This document shows, one piece after another, positions 37,597-48,730 of a stretch of 64,000 nucleotides of DNA. Made by a program: the position numbers and the translations under genes. Source of the stretch: Clostridium pasteurianum (lineage in GTDB: Bacteria > Bacillota > Clostridia > Clostridiales > Clostridiaceae); contig NZ_MCGV01000001.1 in assembly GCF_001705235.1 (NCBI RefSeq), forward strand, positions 3,290,181-3,354,180. The letters are read 5' to 3'. How positions within the stretch are numbered: the stretch's first letter is position 1; every line of letters begins with the position of its first letter. The notes under the pieces were generated by a model, which worked only from the letters and a program-made list of their open reading frames with translations, searched no databases and was not told where the DNA came from.

Positions 37597-38367
37597 CTAT
37601 TCTTCTTGAGTATTTGTTGTTTCTATTTTTAAATATTGACTAAGAAATAGTTCGAATAGCATAAGTACATTTGGATAAAATGAATTTGCAAGTTTATTTC
37701 TATCATCCATAACATGCATATCGTGTATTTTGAAATTAATGTATGATAAACTTGCCAAGGTATTATTTGTCTGACCAGTAAAAGAAACTATCTTAATTTT
37801 GTTTTTTTGTGCAAGTTTTCCAGCATTTACAACAAAATCGGTTTCTCCAGATTTTGAAACTGCAATTATTATTTTAGCATTGAGAGAATTTACATCATAG
37901 TTTTCATATGCATCTGATAAAATGCACTTAAAACCTGATACAATTAATTTTTTCGTTATATACTCTATTATTGGTATAGAAAAACCTTGACCACAGGTAT
38001 AAATAATTTCATGTTTATTTTCTGTGAGTAAATCGATAAATTTAGTAATATCATTATAGTTTATAAGAGATAGTAATTCATCTACATTAACGCCAAAATA
38101 TTTGCTGCTTTTAGAATTAAGATCTGTAGTATTTTTTTCTTTTAGCGTAAAGAATAAATTATAGTACATATCTAAAAATCCAGAATAACCTAATTTCTTA
38201 GATAAATTCATTATAGTAGAAGTGCTTGTATAATGCTTTTTAGCGATACCTCTTACTCCTATTTTTTTAACAATTTCTATGTTATCTATAATATATATTA
38301 ATATTTTCTCTTCTAACTTAGTAAGATGATTTTTAGATACTATTTTACTTATGTCGGTTTTAGCCAT
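37597..38367 (-). CDS. RpiR-family regulator of the maltose operon
   Basis: 256 residues with HTH_6 (about 1-75; HYTSTSTIMNLSKKLGYSG) and SIS domain (about 105-230; CGQGFSIPIIEYITKKL, SKSGETDFVVNAGKLA). The ATG at 38367 with AAGAGGTG before it is preferred over an upstream GTG. It lies between malH and the EIIA gene and probably senses a phosphosugar to control the operon. A hairpin lies between it and malH, so it may be made at a lower level. Confidence 0.85.
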   Translation of the reverse strand: MAKTDISKIVSKNHLTKLEEKILIYIIDNIEIVKKIGVRGIAKKHYTSTSTIMNLSKKLGYSGFLDMYYNLFFTLKEKNTTDLNSKSSKYFGVNVDELLSLINYNDITKFIDLLTENKHEIIYTCGQGFSIPIIEYITKKLIVSGFKCILSDAYENYDVNSLNAKIIIAVSKSGETDFVVNAGKLAQKNKIKIVSFTGQTNNTLASLSYINFKIHDMHVMDDRNKLANSFYPNVLMLFELFLSQYLKIETTNTQEE

Positions 38368-38429
38368 AATGTAGTTCACCTCTTATATAAAGTATACTAA
38401 ATAAATTTTTTCTATACAAGAGTAACACA

Positions 38430-38463
38430 AATAATGGACTGGCTTAGAATCAGTCCATTATTT
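38430..38463 (-). terminator. intra-operon hairpin after malH
   Basis: AATAATGGACTG (38430-38441) and its exact complement (38451-38462) surround a 9-base loop. On the minus strand the tail is TTGTGTTACTCTTG, only partly T-rich, so read-through to the regulator and EIIA genes is likely. Confidence 0.6.
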
Positions 38464-38474
38464 GTATTATATTG

Positions 38475-39818
<1,344 letters not shown>

Positions 39819-39864
39819 TTATATTTTTTATAAAAGTTTTAAAAATATTATTTAAAACTGAGTA

Positions 39865-41436
39865 TTAGCAATTATAATTATTAAGATATTTATCTACTTT
39901 GTTTCTTATATTACTTACTTTAGGACCATATATTACTTGAATGTTGTTACCATTTTTTATTACACCTGAAGCACCAGTACTTTTTAAAGTTTCTTCATCA
40001 ATTATATTTACATTTTTAACATCTACTCTAAGCCTTGAAAAACAGTTGTTTACAGTTTCGATATTATTTTTACCACCTAAAGCATCAACAATTGTAGAAG
40101 CTAAATTATCATCATTTTTAGTATATTTATCTGCTTTTGCTTTATAATCAGCTTTAGTATGCAGTTTTACTTCTTCTGTATTGTCTTCTCTTCCTGGAGT
40201 TTTTAAATTCATCTTTTTTATTAAGAAAGTAAAGAGGAAATAGAACGCAATAATTTCTATGATTCCTACTAATATGAATATAGGGTATCTTGTTTTTGAT
40301 ATTCCTGCAGGAAGATTGTAAGCTAGAAAATCTATCATTCCACCAGCAGCATAACATCTTGCCCCTAGTAGTACGGCTAGTGCCTGGAATAATCCATCAA
40401 AAACAGAGTAGATTACCCACAAAACAGGAGCTACAAATAAAAATGTGAATTCAAGTGGTTCAGTAATTCCAACGAGAAAAGAAGTAGCGGCAGCGGGTAT
40501 AAGTAATGCTTTTACTTTTTGCTTGTTTTCTGGTTTGGAAGTTTTATAGAAAGCTAGTGAGGCACCTATTAATCCAAACATCTTAACCATTCCATATTGA
40601 AGATACTTTGCGGATGGGTCAAACAGCTTTATAGATGGATTACTCAATTCTGCTAAAAATATATTATAGGCACCGTAATATGTTTTACTACCAATTGTTA
40701 AGGAACCACCTATATTTGAGTAAGAAAATGGTGTCCATATTAAATGATGGAGTCCCGTTGGAATGAGGACTCTGTTGAGGAATCCATAAATAAATACTCC
40801 AACATATCCTGAAATATTTATAAAGTGTGTAAGACTATTAATGCCAAGTGCAACAATAGGCCAAACATAACTTAAGATTATTGAAAGAGATAGAAGTATT
40901 GGTACAAGTACTATAAATACGAATCGAGTGTTTCCATAAAATGAAAATGCACCAGGAAATTCAGTGTTACAAAATTTATTGTGGATAAGAGCTATAATAA
41001 TTCCTAGAATTATTCCTAAAAATACACCCATGTCTATTACTTGGAAACCAAGTATAACGGTTTGACCAGTTCCGTATAATTCTGAAGTTACTTTATATTT
41101 TACAAGCTTTCCTGTAAGTTTTAACCATTGATTATTTGCTCCAAGAAATGTTAAAAAGGAAAGTAGTGATATTAATGCTGCTTCCGCTTTTTTTTCTTTT
41201 GCCATTCCCATTGCTATACCTACGCAGAGAACAATGCCTAAATTATTCATTATGGGCCATAATCCGCTTGAAATAAATCCACCAATGTTTGTAAGCACAG
41301 CATTATGTCCAACAATTGTAGGATTAGTTAATATTGAAGATAAGGCAATTATTATACCGACTATTGGTAAAAATAGTACGGGAACAATGATTGCTCTTGC
41401 AAATACTTGCATACCATTTAATATTTTTTCTTTCAT
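39865..41436 (-). CDS. malP: maltose/alpha-glucoside PTS permease, EIICB
   Basis: 523 residues. EIIC of the glucose superfamily fills about 1-415 with about ten membrane helices (RVLIPTGLHHLIWTPF and GITEPLEFTFLFVAP are conserved substrate-site loops). A Lys/Glu-rich linker leads to EIIB at about 445-523 with phosphorylation-site Cys465 (NNCFSRLRVDV). It takes up maltose or a related alpha-glucoside as the 6-phosphate. GGGGGATAAAAT precedes the start. First gene of the operon malP-malH-regulator-EIIA. Confidence 0.93.
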   Translation of the reverse strand: MKEKILNGMQVFARAIIVPVLFLPIVGIIIALSSILTNPTIVGHNAVLTNIGGFISSGLWPIMNNLGIVLCVGIAMGMAKEKKAEAALISLLSFLTFLGANNQWLKLTGKLVKYKVTSELYGTGQTVILGFQVIDMGVFLGIILGIIIALIHNKFCNTEFPGAFSFYGNTRFVFIVLVPILLSLSIILSYVWPIVALGINSLTHFINISGYVGVFIYGFLNRVLIPTGLHHLIWTPFSYSNIGGSLTIGSKTYYGAYNIFLAELSNPSIKLFDPSAKYLQYGMVKMFGLIGASLAFYKTSKPENKQKVKALLIPAAATSFLVGITEPLEFTFLFVAPVLWVIYSVFDGLFQALAVLLGARCYAAGGMIDFLAYNLPAGISKTRYPIFILVGIIEIIAFYFLFTFLIKKMNLKTPGREDNTEEVKLHTKADYKAKADKYTKNDDNLASTIVDALGGKNNIETVNNCFSRLRVDVKNVNIIDEETLKSTGASGVIKNGNNIQVIYGPKVSNIRNKVDKYLNNYNC

Positions 41437-41602
41437 ATTTTATCCCCCTTCTAATATCCCTTAAAATGATTTATACTTTGTAAGTTGCTTTGTACATTTT
41501 TTAAAAAATATTTTTCTGCAGCTGCTGTTGAAATTTATTTATTTTGTACAACATTAATTTAACAGATGTTTTGTTAAAATGAAATACTTTTAAGGCATTA
41601 TG

Positions 41603-41644
41603 AAACCTGTTAGGTTTTATTGTAACAGGTTTTAAACGTTTTCC
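41603..41644 (-). promoter_or_regulatory. candidate maltose operon operator plus cre site
   Basis: AAACCTGTTA (41603-41612) and TAACAGGTTT (41623-41632) form a perfect 10-bp inverted repeat 165-200 bases before malP, a good candidate for the RpiR-type regulator. TTTAAACGTTTTCC (41631-41644) overlaps its edge and matches the CcpA cre consensus TGWAANCGNTNWCA at all but two positions. This would couple substrate induction to catabolite repression. The rest of the gap 41437-41799 holds nothing else I can name. Confidence 0.5.
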
Positions 41645-41799
41645 ATGATAAAGCAGATATTAGTGAAATTGATTAAACATATAAAAATATAATATTACAG
41701 CACAAATGTATCTCAATAAATTAGAATTGTTGACTTAATTGTTTTATAAAATTATAATTTTTCAGGAGAACTTAATAATAGTGAAGGGATGTTTAATAA

Positions 41800-42732
41800 A
41801 TGGATTCAAAAAAATTTTTTACTAACAAAAAACTTGTAGTTCTATTTGCAACTATATGTTGTTTTCTATGGGGAAGTGCTTATCCAGCAGTAAAAATAGG
41901 GTATAAGTTATTTAATATAAAATCAAATGATGTGCCAAGTGAATTTGTATTTGCAGGATATAGATTTGCATTAGCAGGAATTATGGTAATTATTATATCA
42001 ATAATGTTTCATAAAGATATGAAAATTTTTAATAAAAGGAATGTAATTCAAATTATTATATTAGGAATTACACAAACTTCACTTCAATATGTATTTTTTT
42101 ATATTGGATTAGGAAATACAACAGGAACGAAGGGTTCTATAATGAATAGTACAGGGACTTTTTTTAGTATAATACTTGCACATTTTATATACAAAAATGA
42201 TAGACTTAACTTAAATAAGGTTATAGGCTGTTTGGTAGGCTTTATAGGAGTTATAGTGGCAAACTTTAATTCTGATATGCTAAAGTTTTCATTTTCCTTT
42301 GTTGGCGAAGGATTTATTATGGTAGCTGCATTTGTACTATCTGCCTCCAGTATATATGGAAAAAGAATAACTCAAAAATTGGATTCTATGATTGTAACAG
42401 GATATCAGCTTTTTTTAGGAGGTGCTTTTCTTGCAGCTTTAGGTTTTATCAAAGGAGGAAGCTTAACAGGATTTTATGTACAATCAGTTTCGCTTTTAAT
42501 ATATCTTGCTCTTCTTTCAGCAATTGCATTTTCATTATGGACAGCCCTTATTAAATACAATAAAGTTGGAATAATATCTGTATTTAATTTCTTAGTGCCA
42601 ATATTTGGAGTGCTTTTATCAGGTATATTTTTAAAGGAGAACATACTTCAAATTAAAAATCTAATAGCTCTTATTTTAGTATGTTTAGGTATAGTTCTTG
42701 TGTATAGAGAAAAGTCTATTTTAAATAGTTAA
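41800..42732 (+). CDS. DMT-superfamily (EamA) transporter
   Basis: 310 residues with ten predicted membrane helices in two EamA repeats (CCFLWGSAYPAVKIGY in the first, LLSAIAFSLWTALIKYNKVG in the second). Family members export amino acids or other metabolites; the substrate is unknown. Divergent from malP, sharing the 363-base gap. No terminator is clear behind it. Confidence 0.85.
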   Translation: MDSKKFFTNKKLVVLFATICCFLWGSAYPAVKIGYKLFNIKSNDVPSEFVFAGYRFALAGIMVIIISIMFHKDMKIFNKRNVIQIIILGITQTSLQYVFFYIGLGNTTGTKGSIMNSTGTFFSIILAHFIYKNDRLNLNKVIGCLVGFIGVIVANFNSDMLKFSFSFVGEGFIMVAAFVLSASSIYGKRITQKLDSMIVTGYQLFLGGAFLAALGFIKGGSLTGFYVQSVSLLIYLALLSAIAFSLWTALIKYNKVGIISVFNFLVPIFGVLLSGIFLKENILQIKNLIALILVCLGIVLVYREKSILNS

Positions 42733-42806
42733 TTCTAAATACAAGAATATCCCAAGAAAATGATTATTATCTTGAGATATATAAATTGCATATAATACTT
42801 TATATA

Positions 42807-43187
42807 TTATTCATAGTAGTATGGGCATTGCATTTTTTTATGCCTATATTTATTATGTGTATAATTTCTGTCATAAGTATCATTATAATAACGAGCAGTA
42901 GTATTGTAATCTTGAGAATTATAGTCATTATAAGTGCTGCAATTAGTCTCATCTTCATTTAATTCTGGTTGGGATATTAAATTATCATAAAAACTTTTTT
43001 GACATTTATTAGAAGAACAATTGCACATAATGGGTAAAAAATTCATAAAAGGACAAGAATAAAAATGTATTAAATCCTCACTGCTACAGTTATTGCAATT
43101 ATTGTGAATTTGGGTACTTTTACAGTAATTGCAGTTTTCCTTATCTATGTCTGCACATGTATATATACTTTCATTATAGTAATACAT
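42807..43187 (-). CDS. Cys- and Tyr-rich protein, possible spore coat component
   Basis: 126 residues with 14 cysteines, many in pairs or CxxC spacing (NYCKSTQ, NNCNNCSS, CNCSSNKC), and a Tyr/Asn/His-rich tail (ARYYNDTYDRNYTHNKY). No signal peptide. The ATG at 43187 is preferred because GGAGG lies just before it. Such composition is typical of cross-linked spore coat or exosporium proteins, and two CotF-like genes follow on the same strand side, but no family match is claimed. Confidence 0.6.
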   Translation of the reverse strand: MYYYNESIYTCADIDKENCNYCKSTQIHNNCNNCSSEDLIHFYSCPFMNFLPIMCNCSSNKCQKSFYDNLISQPELNEDETNCSTYNDYNSQDYNTTARYYNDTYDRNYTHNKYRHKKMQCPYYYE

Positions 43188-43398
43188 AAAATCCTCCATA
43201 AAATTAGCTTTATATATAGTATGAAATTTATAAAAGCAACATTACAATTTTGTGAAATTATGTAATTTTAAATAGCAATTTTCAGTTAGATAAAACAAAA
43301 TAAAAATTAATATTAACAAATTGTTTTAATAAAGTAAATATACAGTACATATTTATTGGGTAATATTTATATAAAGATATATAGATATTGTCCTCCTC

Positions 43399-43428
43399 AA
43401 AAACACCAGCATTTTTACTGGTGTTTTT
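43399..43428 (-). terminator. terminator for the CotF-like genes
   Basis: AAAAACACCAG (43399-43409) and CTGGTGTTTTT (43418-43428) form a perfect stem. Flanking A and T runs let it work in both directions; it overlaps the stop codon of the leftward CotF-like gene. Confidence 0.75.
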
Positions 43429-43732
43429 ATTTGGATTGAAATTGAAGCAAACGTTTTGATTCCATTAAACTGTTTTTTAGTTGTTCAATAGGTTCATCAT
43501 ACGCATTGTACCATGATTTTTTAATCATCATATCCGAAAGTTCATGGTGCTCATTTATAGCTGAAATAAGTTGAGCATCCAATATTTGCCTTAACTGAGG
43601 GTTTGTAGTTTCACAGGCAGCAATGGATAAAGAAATTGTAGAATTTTCTAAGTTTTTAGCAAAATCTTGAGCTATATCTTTATTAGTAAATGTTTCTCCT
43701 TCTGTTCCGGTTAAGTTCTCTAATATTTTCAT
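43427..43732 (-). CDS. CotF-like spore coat protein
   Basis: 101 residues, almost all helical, matching the ferritin-like coat F domain (FTNKDIAQDFAKNLENSTISL, ETTNPQLRQILDAQLISAINEHHELSDMM). These proteins join the spore coat during sporulation. GGAGGC lies before the start. Follows a second, shorter CotF-like gene by 20 bases, so the two are probably cotranscribed and may act together. Confidence 0.85.
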   Translation of the reverse strand: MKILENLTGTEGETFTNKDIAQDFAKNLENSTISLSIAACETTNPQLRQILDAQLISAINEHHELSDMMIKKSWYNAYDEPIEQLKNSLMESKRLLQFQSK

Positions 43733-43752
43733 AAATGTGCCTCCAAGTAATG

Positions 43753-43950
43753 TTATTGATTTCCCATGAAATTTTGTATGGATTGAATATTGCTTTTTTC
43801 TGTATCCTTCATTTTTTTTAGAAATGACTTTAAGTCTTCATCTGTAGTCATTTTTACCATGGATCCTATTTTTTTATATGTATTTATTTCATCACCTAAT
43901 ATTTTTCTGAGTTCGAGGGTTTCAAAAGATGTTAAATTTGAAGATTGCAT
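43753..43950 (-). CDS. small CotF-like partner protein
   Basis: 65 residues (SNLTSFETLELRKILGDEIN, KMTTDEDLKSFLKKMKDTEK). It looks like the N-terminal helical half of a coat F-type or DUF-like ferritin fold and lies immediately before the fuller CotF-like gene. The ATG at 43950 is taken because GGAGGAAATTATA precedes it. Probably a spore-coat component; assignment rests on helical pattern and neighbour. Confidence 0.7.
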   Translation of the reverse strand: MQSSNLTSFETLELRKILGDEINTYKKIGSMVKMTTDEDLKSFLKKMKDTEKSNIQSIQNFMGNQ

Positions 43951-44228
43951 TATAATTTCCTCCACAATTTAGAATTTTAATGGATAAACATATGATAAAA
44001 TTATTATGTACAATTCTACTAAAATGTATGTATAAAAGATAAACATGTATTAAAATAATTTTAGTGTTTACCTTCAGTTTATACAGTATTTTATGTTTGA
44101 TTAAAGAAGTATTAATGTGATATACTAAAAAACAATTATTTAAGGATATTAAATAGAGATATTTCCTAAATAAGTGTAAAAGTGAAAAATTATTAAAAAT
44201 AATGTAAAGAGCAAGCGGAGGAAAACTA

Positions 44229-45083
44229 ATGATTGTATGGATAATAATTTTGTGTATTTTAAGTATAATCTTGTTTATAGATAATAATTTTTTTGAAGTT
44301 GTTAATTATGAAATGAAGTCTAAAAAGATTCCTCATGAATTTGATAATTTTAAAATTTTGCAGTTAACTGATCTTCATAGCAAAAAATTTGGAAAACATA
44401 ATATTAAATTAGTAAGAAAAATTGAAGATATAAACCCCAATATAATTGTTATTACAGGTGATATGATAAAAGATGATGGTGACTATAGTGTATTTTTTGA
44501 GTTGATTAAGGAAATTTATGATAAGTATAAAATATATTTTATAGTTGGAAATCATGAACAAAAATTACAAGGGTCAAATGAGAAGATGTATAATGATATG
44601 ATTCGTATGCTGAATAAATTCAACGTCAATATAATTGAAAATGGAAAAAAAGAAATAGTATATAATGAAAAAAAAATAAATTTATATGGAATGAAGTTTG
44701 ATTTAAAATATTATAGAAATGTATTAAAAAGTGATTCTCGAAAGGTAAAACTTAAACTGGAAGATGTAGAAAATAGACTGGGAAAATGTGAAGATGATGA
44801 GTACAATATTCTACTGATACATAATCCAGTGTTTTTTAAGGTATATGCTGCATGGGGAGCGGATCTTGTTTTATGTGGACATATGCATGGAGGGATGGTG
44901 AAAATTCCGTTTATTGGAGGAGTATTTTCACCTGAGCATAATTTTTTCCCGAAGTACTGCAGCGGTAAATATGACCTTTATGGTAAAAAGATGATTATAA
45001 GCAGGGGACTTGGGAGAGGCGATTTTGGATTCAGATTTCTAAATAGACCTGAAATTTCAGTTATTAAGCTAAAGAATAGATAA
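44229..45083 (+). CDS. membrane-anchored metallophosphoesterase, YkuE-like
   Basis: 284 residues. An N-terminal membrane helix (2-19) is followed by calcineurin-type motifs LTDLHSKKFG, TGDMIKDDG, VGNHEQ, IHNPVF and CGHMHGG, which supply the two-metal site. Members act on phosphodiesters or lipid-linked phosphates at the membrane; the substrate is unknown. GGAGGAAA precedes the ATG. Divergent from the CotF-like pair. Confidence 0.85.
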   Translation: MIVWIIILCILSIILFIDNNFFEVVNYEMKSKKIPHEFDNFKILQLTDLHSKKFGKHNIKLVRKIEDINPNIIVITGDMIKDDGDYSVFFELIKEIYDKYKIYFIVGNHEQKLQGSNEKMYNDMIRMLNKFNVNIIENGKKEIVYNEKKINLYGMKFDLKYYRNVLKSDSRKVKLKLEDVENRLGKCEDDEYNILLIHNPVFFKVYAAWGADLVLCGHMHGGMVKIPFIGGVFSPEHNFFPKYCSGKYDLYGKKMIISRGLGRGDFGFRFLNRPEISVIKLKNR

Positions 45084-45231
45084 TTTGTATTTGAAAATAA
45101 TGCCAAAGAATTAATTAAAACTGTTGGTCTTCCGTGTATACAATATTATACTAGCATCAAGTTTTTGGTATTAACTTTGCTCTGCTTTTTAATAGGTGAG
45201 GGCTTTGTCTGGGTAAATATTTATGTTTAAA

Positions 45232-45462
45232 ATTCCGTAGGTACGGAGGGATTTTTTCATTGTTTTTACCTCTATGCGAAGTAACAGTGTTTTGAAAACT
45301 GTTTAAAAAAAATTGTATAAATCTTAGGGTGATATTTTAAAAAAGCTTAGAAATTTCAATTTGTTTGAACATTAGTGAGTTATTGAAATTTCTTAGAATT
45401 TTTTAAATATCACCCTTAGATTTATTAATTTTATTTAATGTTTCAAAATATTGTTACTTCGC
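45232..45462. repeat. palindromic repeat family 1, full copy with CCGT module
   Basis: ATTCCGTAGGTACGGAGG followed by T6 at 45232-45256 repeats the module at 14081. GCGAAGTAACA (45276-45286) and its exact inverse (45452-45462) then bound a 187-bp unit with arms of about 40 paired bases around GGTGATATTTTAAAAAAG. Outer arms match the 20.0 kb copy but inner arms do not, although they remain complementary to each other. The right end is one base from the stop codon of the leftward chemoreceptor gene. The remaining 45084-45231 shows no gene. Confidence 0.8.
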
Positions 45463-45463
45463 A

Positions 45464-47221
45464 CTATGAAATTTTGAAGTTGTCTACGGTTTTAAGAAGA
45501 TTATTTGCTATAATATTAAGGTTTTGAGCATCTACTGCAACAATATGAGATGCACTAGAAAGATTATTTGATGAAAGTGTAACATCTTCAGAGGTTTTTG
45601 AATTTTTAGAAGCTAGAGAATTTAATGTGCTTACCCTTGAAACCAGTAAATCCTTTGAAGAAGATATTTCATTCATGGAATCATATGAATTTTTAATTAG
45701 CGGTAATATGTTATCAATTGATTCCAAAATATTTGTAAAAGATTCAGCTGCATTTTTTACTGAAGATGATTGATTTTCAAAGTAAGATTCCATGTTTTTT
45801 GTTGTGGATAGAACTTCATTTGCATTGGTACTTATGTTATCAGTCAAAGAGTTTATTTTACTTATTAAACCTTGAGTTTGTTCTGCAAGATTACGTATTT
45901 TTTCAGAAACAACGGAGAACCCTTTTCCAGCTTCTCCAGCTCTTGCAGCTTCTATCGCTGCATTTAGGGCTAAAAGGTTTGTGTTTTCTGAAATTTCATT
46001 TATAAACGTTGTTATATTAATTATTTCATTAATAGAAGTGCTGAGAGTATTAATTTTTTCTACTACTGATTTAAATGAATTTTTTGTATTATCAATTGAA
46101 GTAAATAAATTATTCATTTCTTTATTACCAAGAACAACCTTAGAATTTGCATTGTCGCCTTCACTTTTTACATTTCCTAGTTTTGAATATATTATTTGCA
46201 TATTTTGATTCAATTTATTTAAAAGTTCAGAAACCTCACTTAAATTAGTTACTTGAGAACATGCTCCCTTTGAAACTAATGATATAGCTTGATCAACTTC
46301 CTCAGTTGAAGATGATAATTCTTCAGATGTTGAGGTTAAATTTTCAGACTTAGTTTGAATTTCTTTTGAAGATTCTTTTATTTCTAGAATCATATGTTCA
46401 ACTTTATCAAGCATAAGGTTAAAAGCACTAGCTATATCACCTATTTCATCATTGTATTTTATAGAAGCTCTCTCTTTAAGGTTGCCAGAAGAAGCTTTTT
46501 CTATAGCATTTTTCATGTCTTTAAGTGGATTTATTCTTTTTGATATAATTATATATATTAGTATAGAACCTATAATAAGGTTAAATATGGCAGTAATAAG
46601 TATAATATTAAGTATACTATTAGCTGGTTTATAGAAATCACTGTCATATGCACCTACATTAATATACCAATTCCATGGTTTAAAGTATCCAACTGCATTT
46701 GTTTTAGGTTTCATAGAAGTTTCACCTGGGTTTTTCCAGTAAAAATGAATCATTCCATTGTTTTTGGGATTATTGCCTTCATCAATTATGAGTTTTACTA
46801 TATTATTGCCTTTTGGATCAATCATGTTAGAAATATTTTCTCCCTCTTTTTTAGGGTGCATTGTTTCTACTCCATGACTGTCAATAGCGTACATATAAGC
46901 ATTAATATTTAACTCTAATTTTTTATTAAAAGGGCGTGTCTTATTGTCTGAATTTTTAGAACCGAGCATTTTATTGCGAAAGATCTCCTGAGCATTTTTA
47001 AGAGATAATTTTTTATTATCAACTTGATTTTGAAGTACTTGCATTTCAGTAAGTGCCATGTTTATTCGATTTCGCAGTGCATCTTCACCCAAATTTGTGA
47101 GTGCCTTTTTTGATTTTGCGTAAATAATAAAACTTAAAATAGACATAGTAATAAACATAATAATTACAAAAGATATAACTAGAGTTGATTTAATACCTAA
47201 TGTTTTTTTTGTTTTTGCCAT
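45464..47221 (-). CDS. methyl-accepting chemotaxis protein with single Cache sensor
   Basis: 585 residues. Helix 1 about 12-35, an sCache_2-like sensor about 38-195 ([39 protein letters not shown]), helix 2 about 200-222, HAMP about 223-277 and the signalling domain with tip [18 protein letters not shown]. sCache_2 domains often bind small organic acids such as acetate or propionate; the ligand here is not established. The ATG at 47221 is taken for its spacing from AGAGGATG. A cre-like site lies just upstream. Confidence 0.9.
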   Translation of the reverse strand: MAKTKKTLGIKSTLVISFVIIMFITMSILSFIIYAKSKKALTNLGEDALRNRINMALTEMQVLQNQVDNKKLSLKNAQEIFRNKMLGSKNSDNKTRPFNKKLELNINAYMYAIDSHGVETMHPKKEGENISNMIDPKGNNIVKLIIDEGNNPKNNGMIHFYWKNPGETSMKPKTNAVGYFKPWNWYINVGAYDSDFYKPANSILNIILITAIFNLIIGSILIYIIISKRINPLKDMKNAIEKASSGNLKERASIKYNDEIGDIASAFNLMLDKVEHMILEIKESSKEIQTKSENLTSTSEELSSSTEEVDQAISLVSKGACSQVTNLSEVSELLNKLNQNMQIIYSKLGNVKSEGDNANSKVVLGNKEMNNLFTSIDNTKNSFKSVVEKINTLSTSINEIINITTFINEISENTNLLALNAAIEAARAGEAGKGFSVVSEKIRNLAEQTQGLISKINSLTDNISTNANEVLSTTKNMESYFENQSSSVKNAAESFTNILESIDNILPLIKNSYDSMNEISSSKDLLVSRVSTLNSLASKNSKTSEDVTLSSNNLSSASHIVAVDAQNLNIIANNLLKTVDNFKIS

Positions 47222-47241
47222 AATAATCATCCTCTCGCTTG

Positions 47242-47255
47242 TGGTAACGTTTACT
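47242..47255 (-). promoter_or_regulatory. possible cre (CcpA) site before the chemoreceptor
   Basis: TGGTAACGTTTACT matches the cre consensus at all but two positions and has the palindromic core GTAACGTTTAC. It lies 21-34 bases before the start codon of the Cache chemoreceptor. Confidence 0.3.
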
Positions 47256-47520
47256 TAAAACGGTACAAAATAAATAACAACATTTTAAGTAAATAAAACA
47301 TATAATAAAATCATTATATTTGAATAATAATACTATTATACAATTAAAGTTAATATTTTTCAAAAATGTAAGTATAGTAATAAATAAAGTTAAAAGCCAA
47401 TTTAGAAATCATAACTAAAGTAATTTAATATTTTTACAGCTCATAAGTGCAAAACAGTATATTCATTAAAAAATGAAATATAAGCTATAGTTTTATTTTA
47501 GAGTATAGGCAGATTATAGT

Positions 47521-48126
47521 TTAAGCTTCTATAGATAAATTTCTACTGAGAATTTTATCAACTAAATCTAGGTAATCTCCAGAATATACAAGAGTCTTAT
47601 TTGTCAGCATTATAGCTAGTCCATGTATAGTGCTCCATAAAGATATAATACTTAAGTTTAATTCTTCATTACTGCGGCAGCCTTTCACAGAATTTAAATA
47701 ATTTAAAGCACTTTTTCTGAAAGAATCAAAGGAATCACCTTTAATGCATAAAAGGTTATGATTGCATATGAAAACTTTATTGGATAGGTTGTCCATAAGA
47801 AGTAATTTAAAGTAGTCAGGGTTTTCAACCATAAATTTTATATATTTTTTACCTAATTCTAAGACTTGAGCTTTAAAATCTGTTGTGTGCTCTAATGATA
47901 TTTTTTCAAGTGATTTTTTGAATTTTTCTGTTCCCTCGGATATTATTGCACAAATTAAGTCATCTTTATTTTTAAAATGTTTATATGGTGTAGTATGACT
48001 TACCCCACACATTTTAGCAACTTTTCTTAGTGAAAATTCCTCATAGCCTTTGTTTGTTAAAAGTTTTAGTCCGTTTTGTATCATATCATTTCTTAAATTA
48101 CCATGATGATATTTAAGCTTTTCCAT
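47521..48126 (-). CDS. TetR-family transcriptional regulator
   Basis: 201 residues. The N-terminal HTH is clear (EFSLRKVAKMCGVSHTTPYKHF about 24-45); the ligand-binding domain is helical with a TetR_C-type end. AAGGGATG precedes the start. It follows a 60-residue membrane protein gene by 27 bases on the same strand, likely one transcript. Probably represses this unit in response to a small hydrophobic ligand. Confidence 0.87.
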   Translation of the reverse strand: MEKLKYHHGNLRNDMIQNGLKLLTNKGYEEFSLRKVAKMCGVSHTTPYKHFKNKDDLICAIISEGTEKFKKSLEKISLEHTTDFKAQVLELGKKYIKFMVENPDYFKLLLMDNLSNKVFICNHNLLCIKGDSFDSFRKSALNYLNSVKGCRSNEELNLSIISLWSTIHGLAIMLTNKTLVYSGDYLDLVDKILSRNLSIEA

Positions 48127-48153
48127 GTTAACATCCCTTCTTAAATAAAATTA

Positions 48154-48336
48154 TTATTTTTTACTTGGTTTTGGATAACTAAATAAAGCTGCAATAATAA
48201 AAAAAACTACTGAAATAATGTATAATTTATTTGTAATTAAAAAATTTTTTTTAGATATTATTTTTGCAAATAAAAAAAATATGCCGGCTATGCATAGTGC
48301 AGCTGAGGCATAGTAATTTCTACTTTTTTTCAACAT
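48154..48336 (-). CDS. 60-residue membrane protein next to TetR regulator
   Basis: Two predicted membrane helices (ASAALCIAGIFFLFAK and LYIISVVFFIIAALFS) with short basic ends. AGGAGTG precedes the ATG at good spacing. No family recognised. Position first in a two-gene unit with a TetR regulator suggests a stress- or drug-related small membrane protein. Confidence 0.65.
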   Translation of the reverse strand: MLKKSRNYYASAALCIAGIFFLFAKIISKKNFLITNKLYIISVVFFIIAALFSYPKPSKK

Positions 48337-48633
48337 AGCTCACTCCTGTTAATTGTAATATTTTATTTATACACGTATCATAATGTTTTCAAAATTAACC
48401 CTTTGATGCATGTGTAAATAAATGCTAGCCATAAAAATATTATAGCATATTACATATATTGGTTAAAATTAATAATAACGTTATTTAATTTACGTATGAA
48501 ATATAAAAAAATTTATAGTGTTTAATGAAAAAAATTAAAAAAGTTAATAAAAAGTTAAAAGATATGTTGATTTTAATAAAAAACTAGTGTAATATAAGTT
48601 TGTACTAAATTTATAGTGAAATTTAATAACAGA

Positions 48634-48706
48634 TTACCCGTATATACTTGGAAATATGGTCTAAGCGTTTCTACCAGACTGCCGTAAATTGTCTGACTAT
48701 GGGTGT
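48634..48706 (+). promoter_or_regulatory. guanine-class purine riboswitch aptamer
   Basis: P1 is ACCCGTA (48636-48642) with TATGGGT (48698-48704). The core TGGAAATATGGTCTAAGCG, TTTCTACCAGACTGCCGTAAA and GTCTGACTATGGG matches the purine aptamer. The specificity base before TATGG is C (GACTATG), which selects guanine or hypoxanthine rather than adenine. A short reading frame across it (48648-48842) is not a gene. Confidence 0.95.
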
Positions 48707-48730
48707 TTATAGGTATTTTATTATATTTAT

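Noticed and set aside
45084-45231. Small gene between phosphoesterase and repeat
   Set aside because: No frame of useful length with a ribosome site is present; sequence is AT-rich non-coding.
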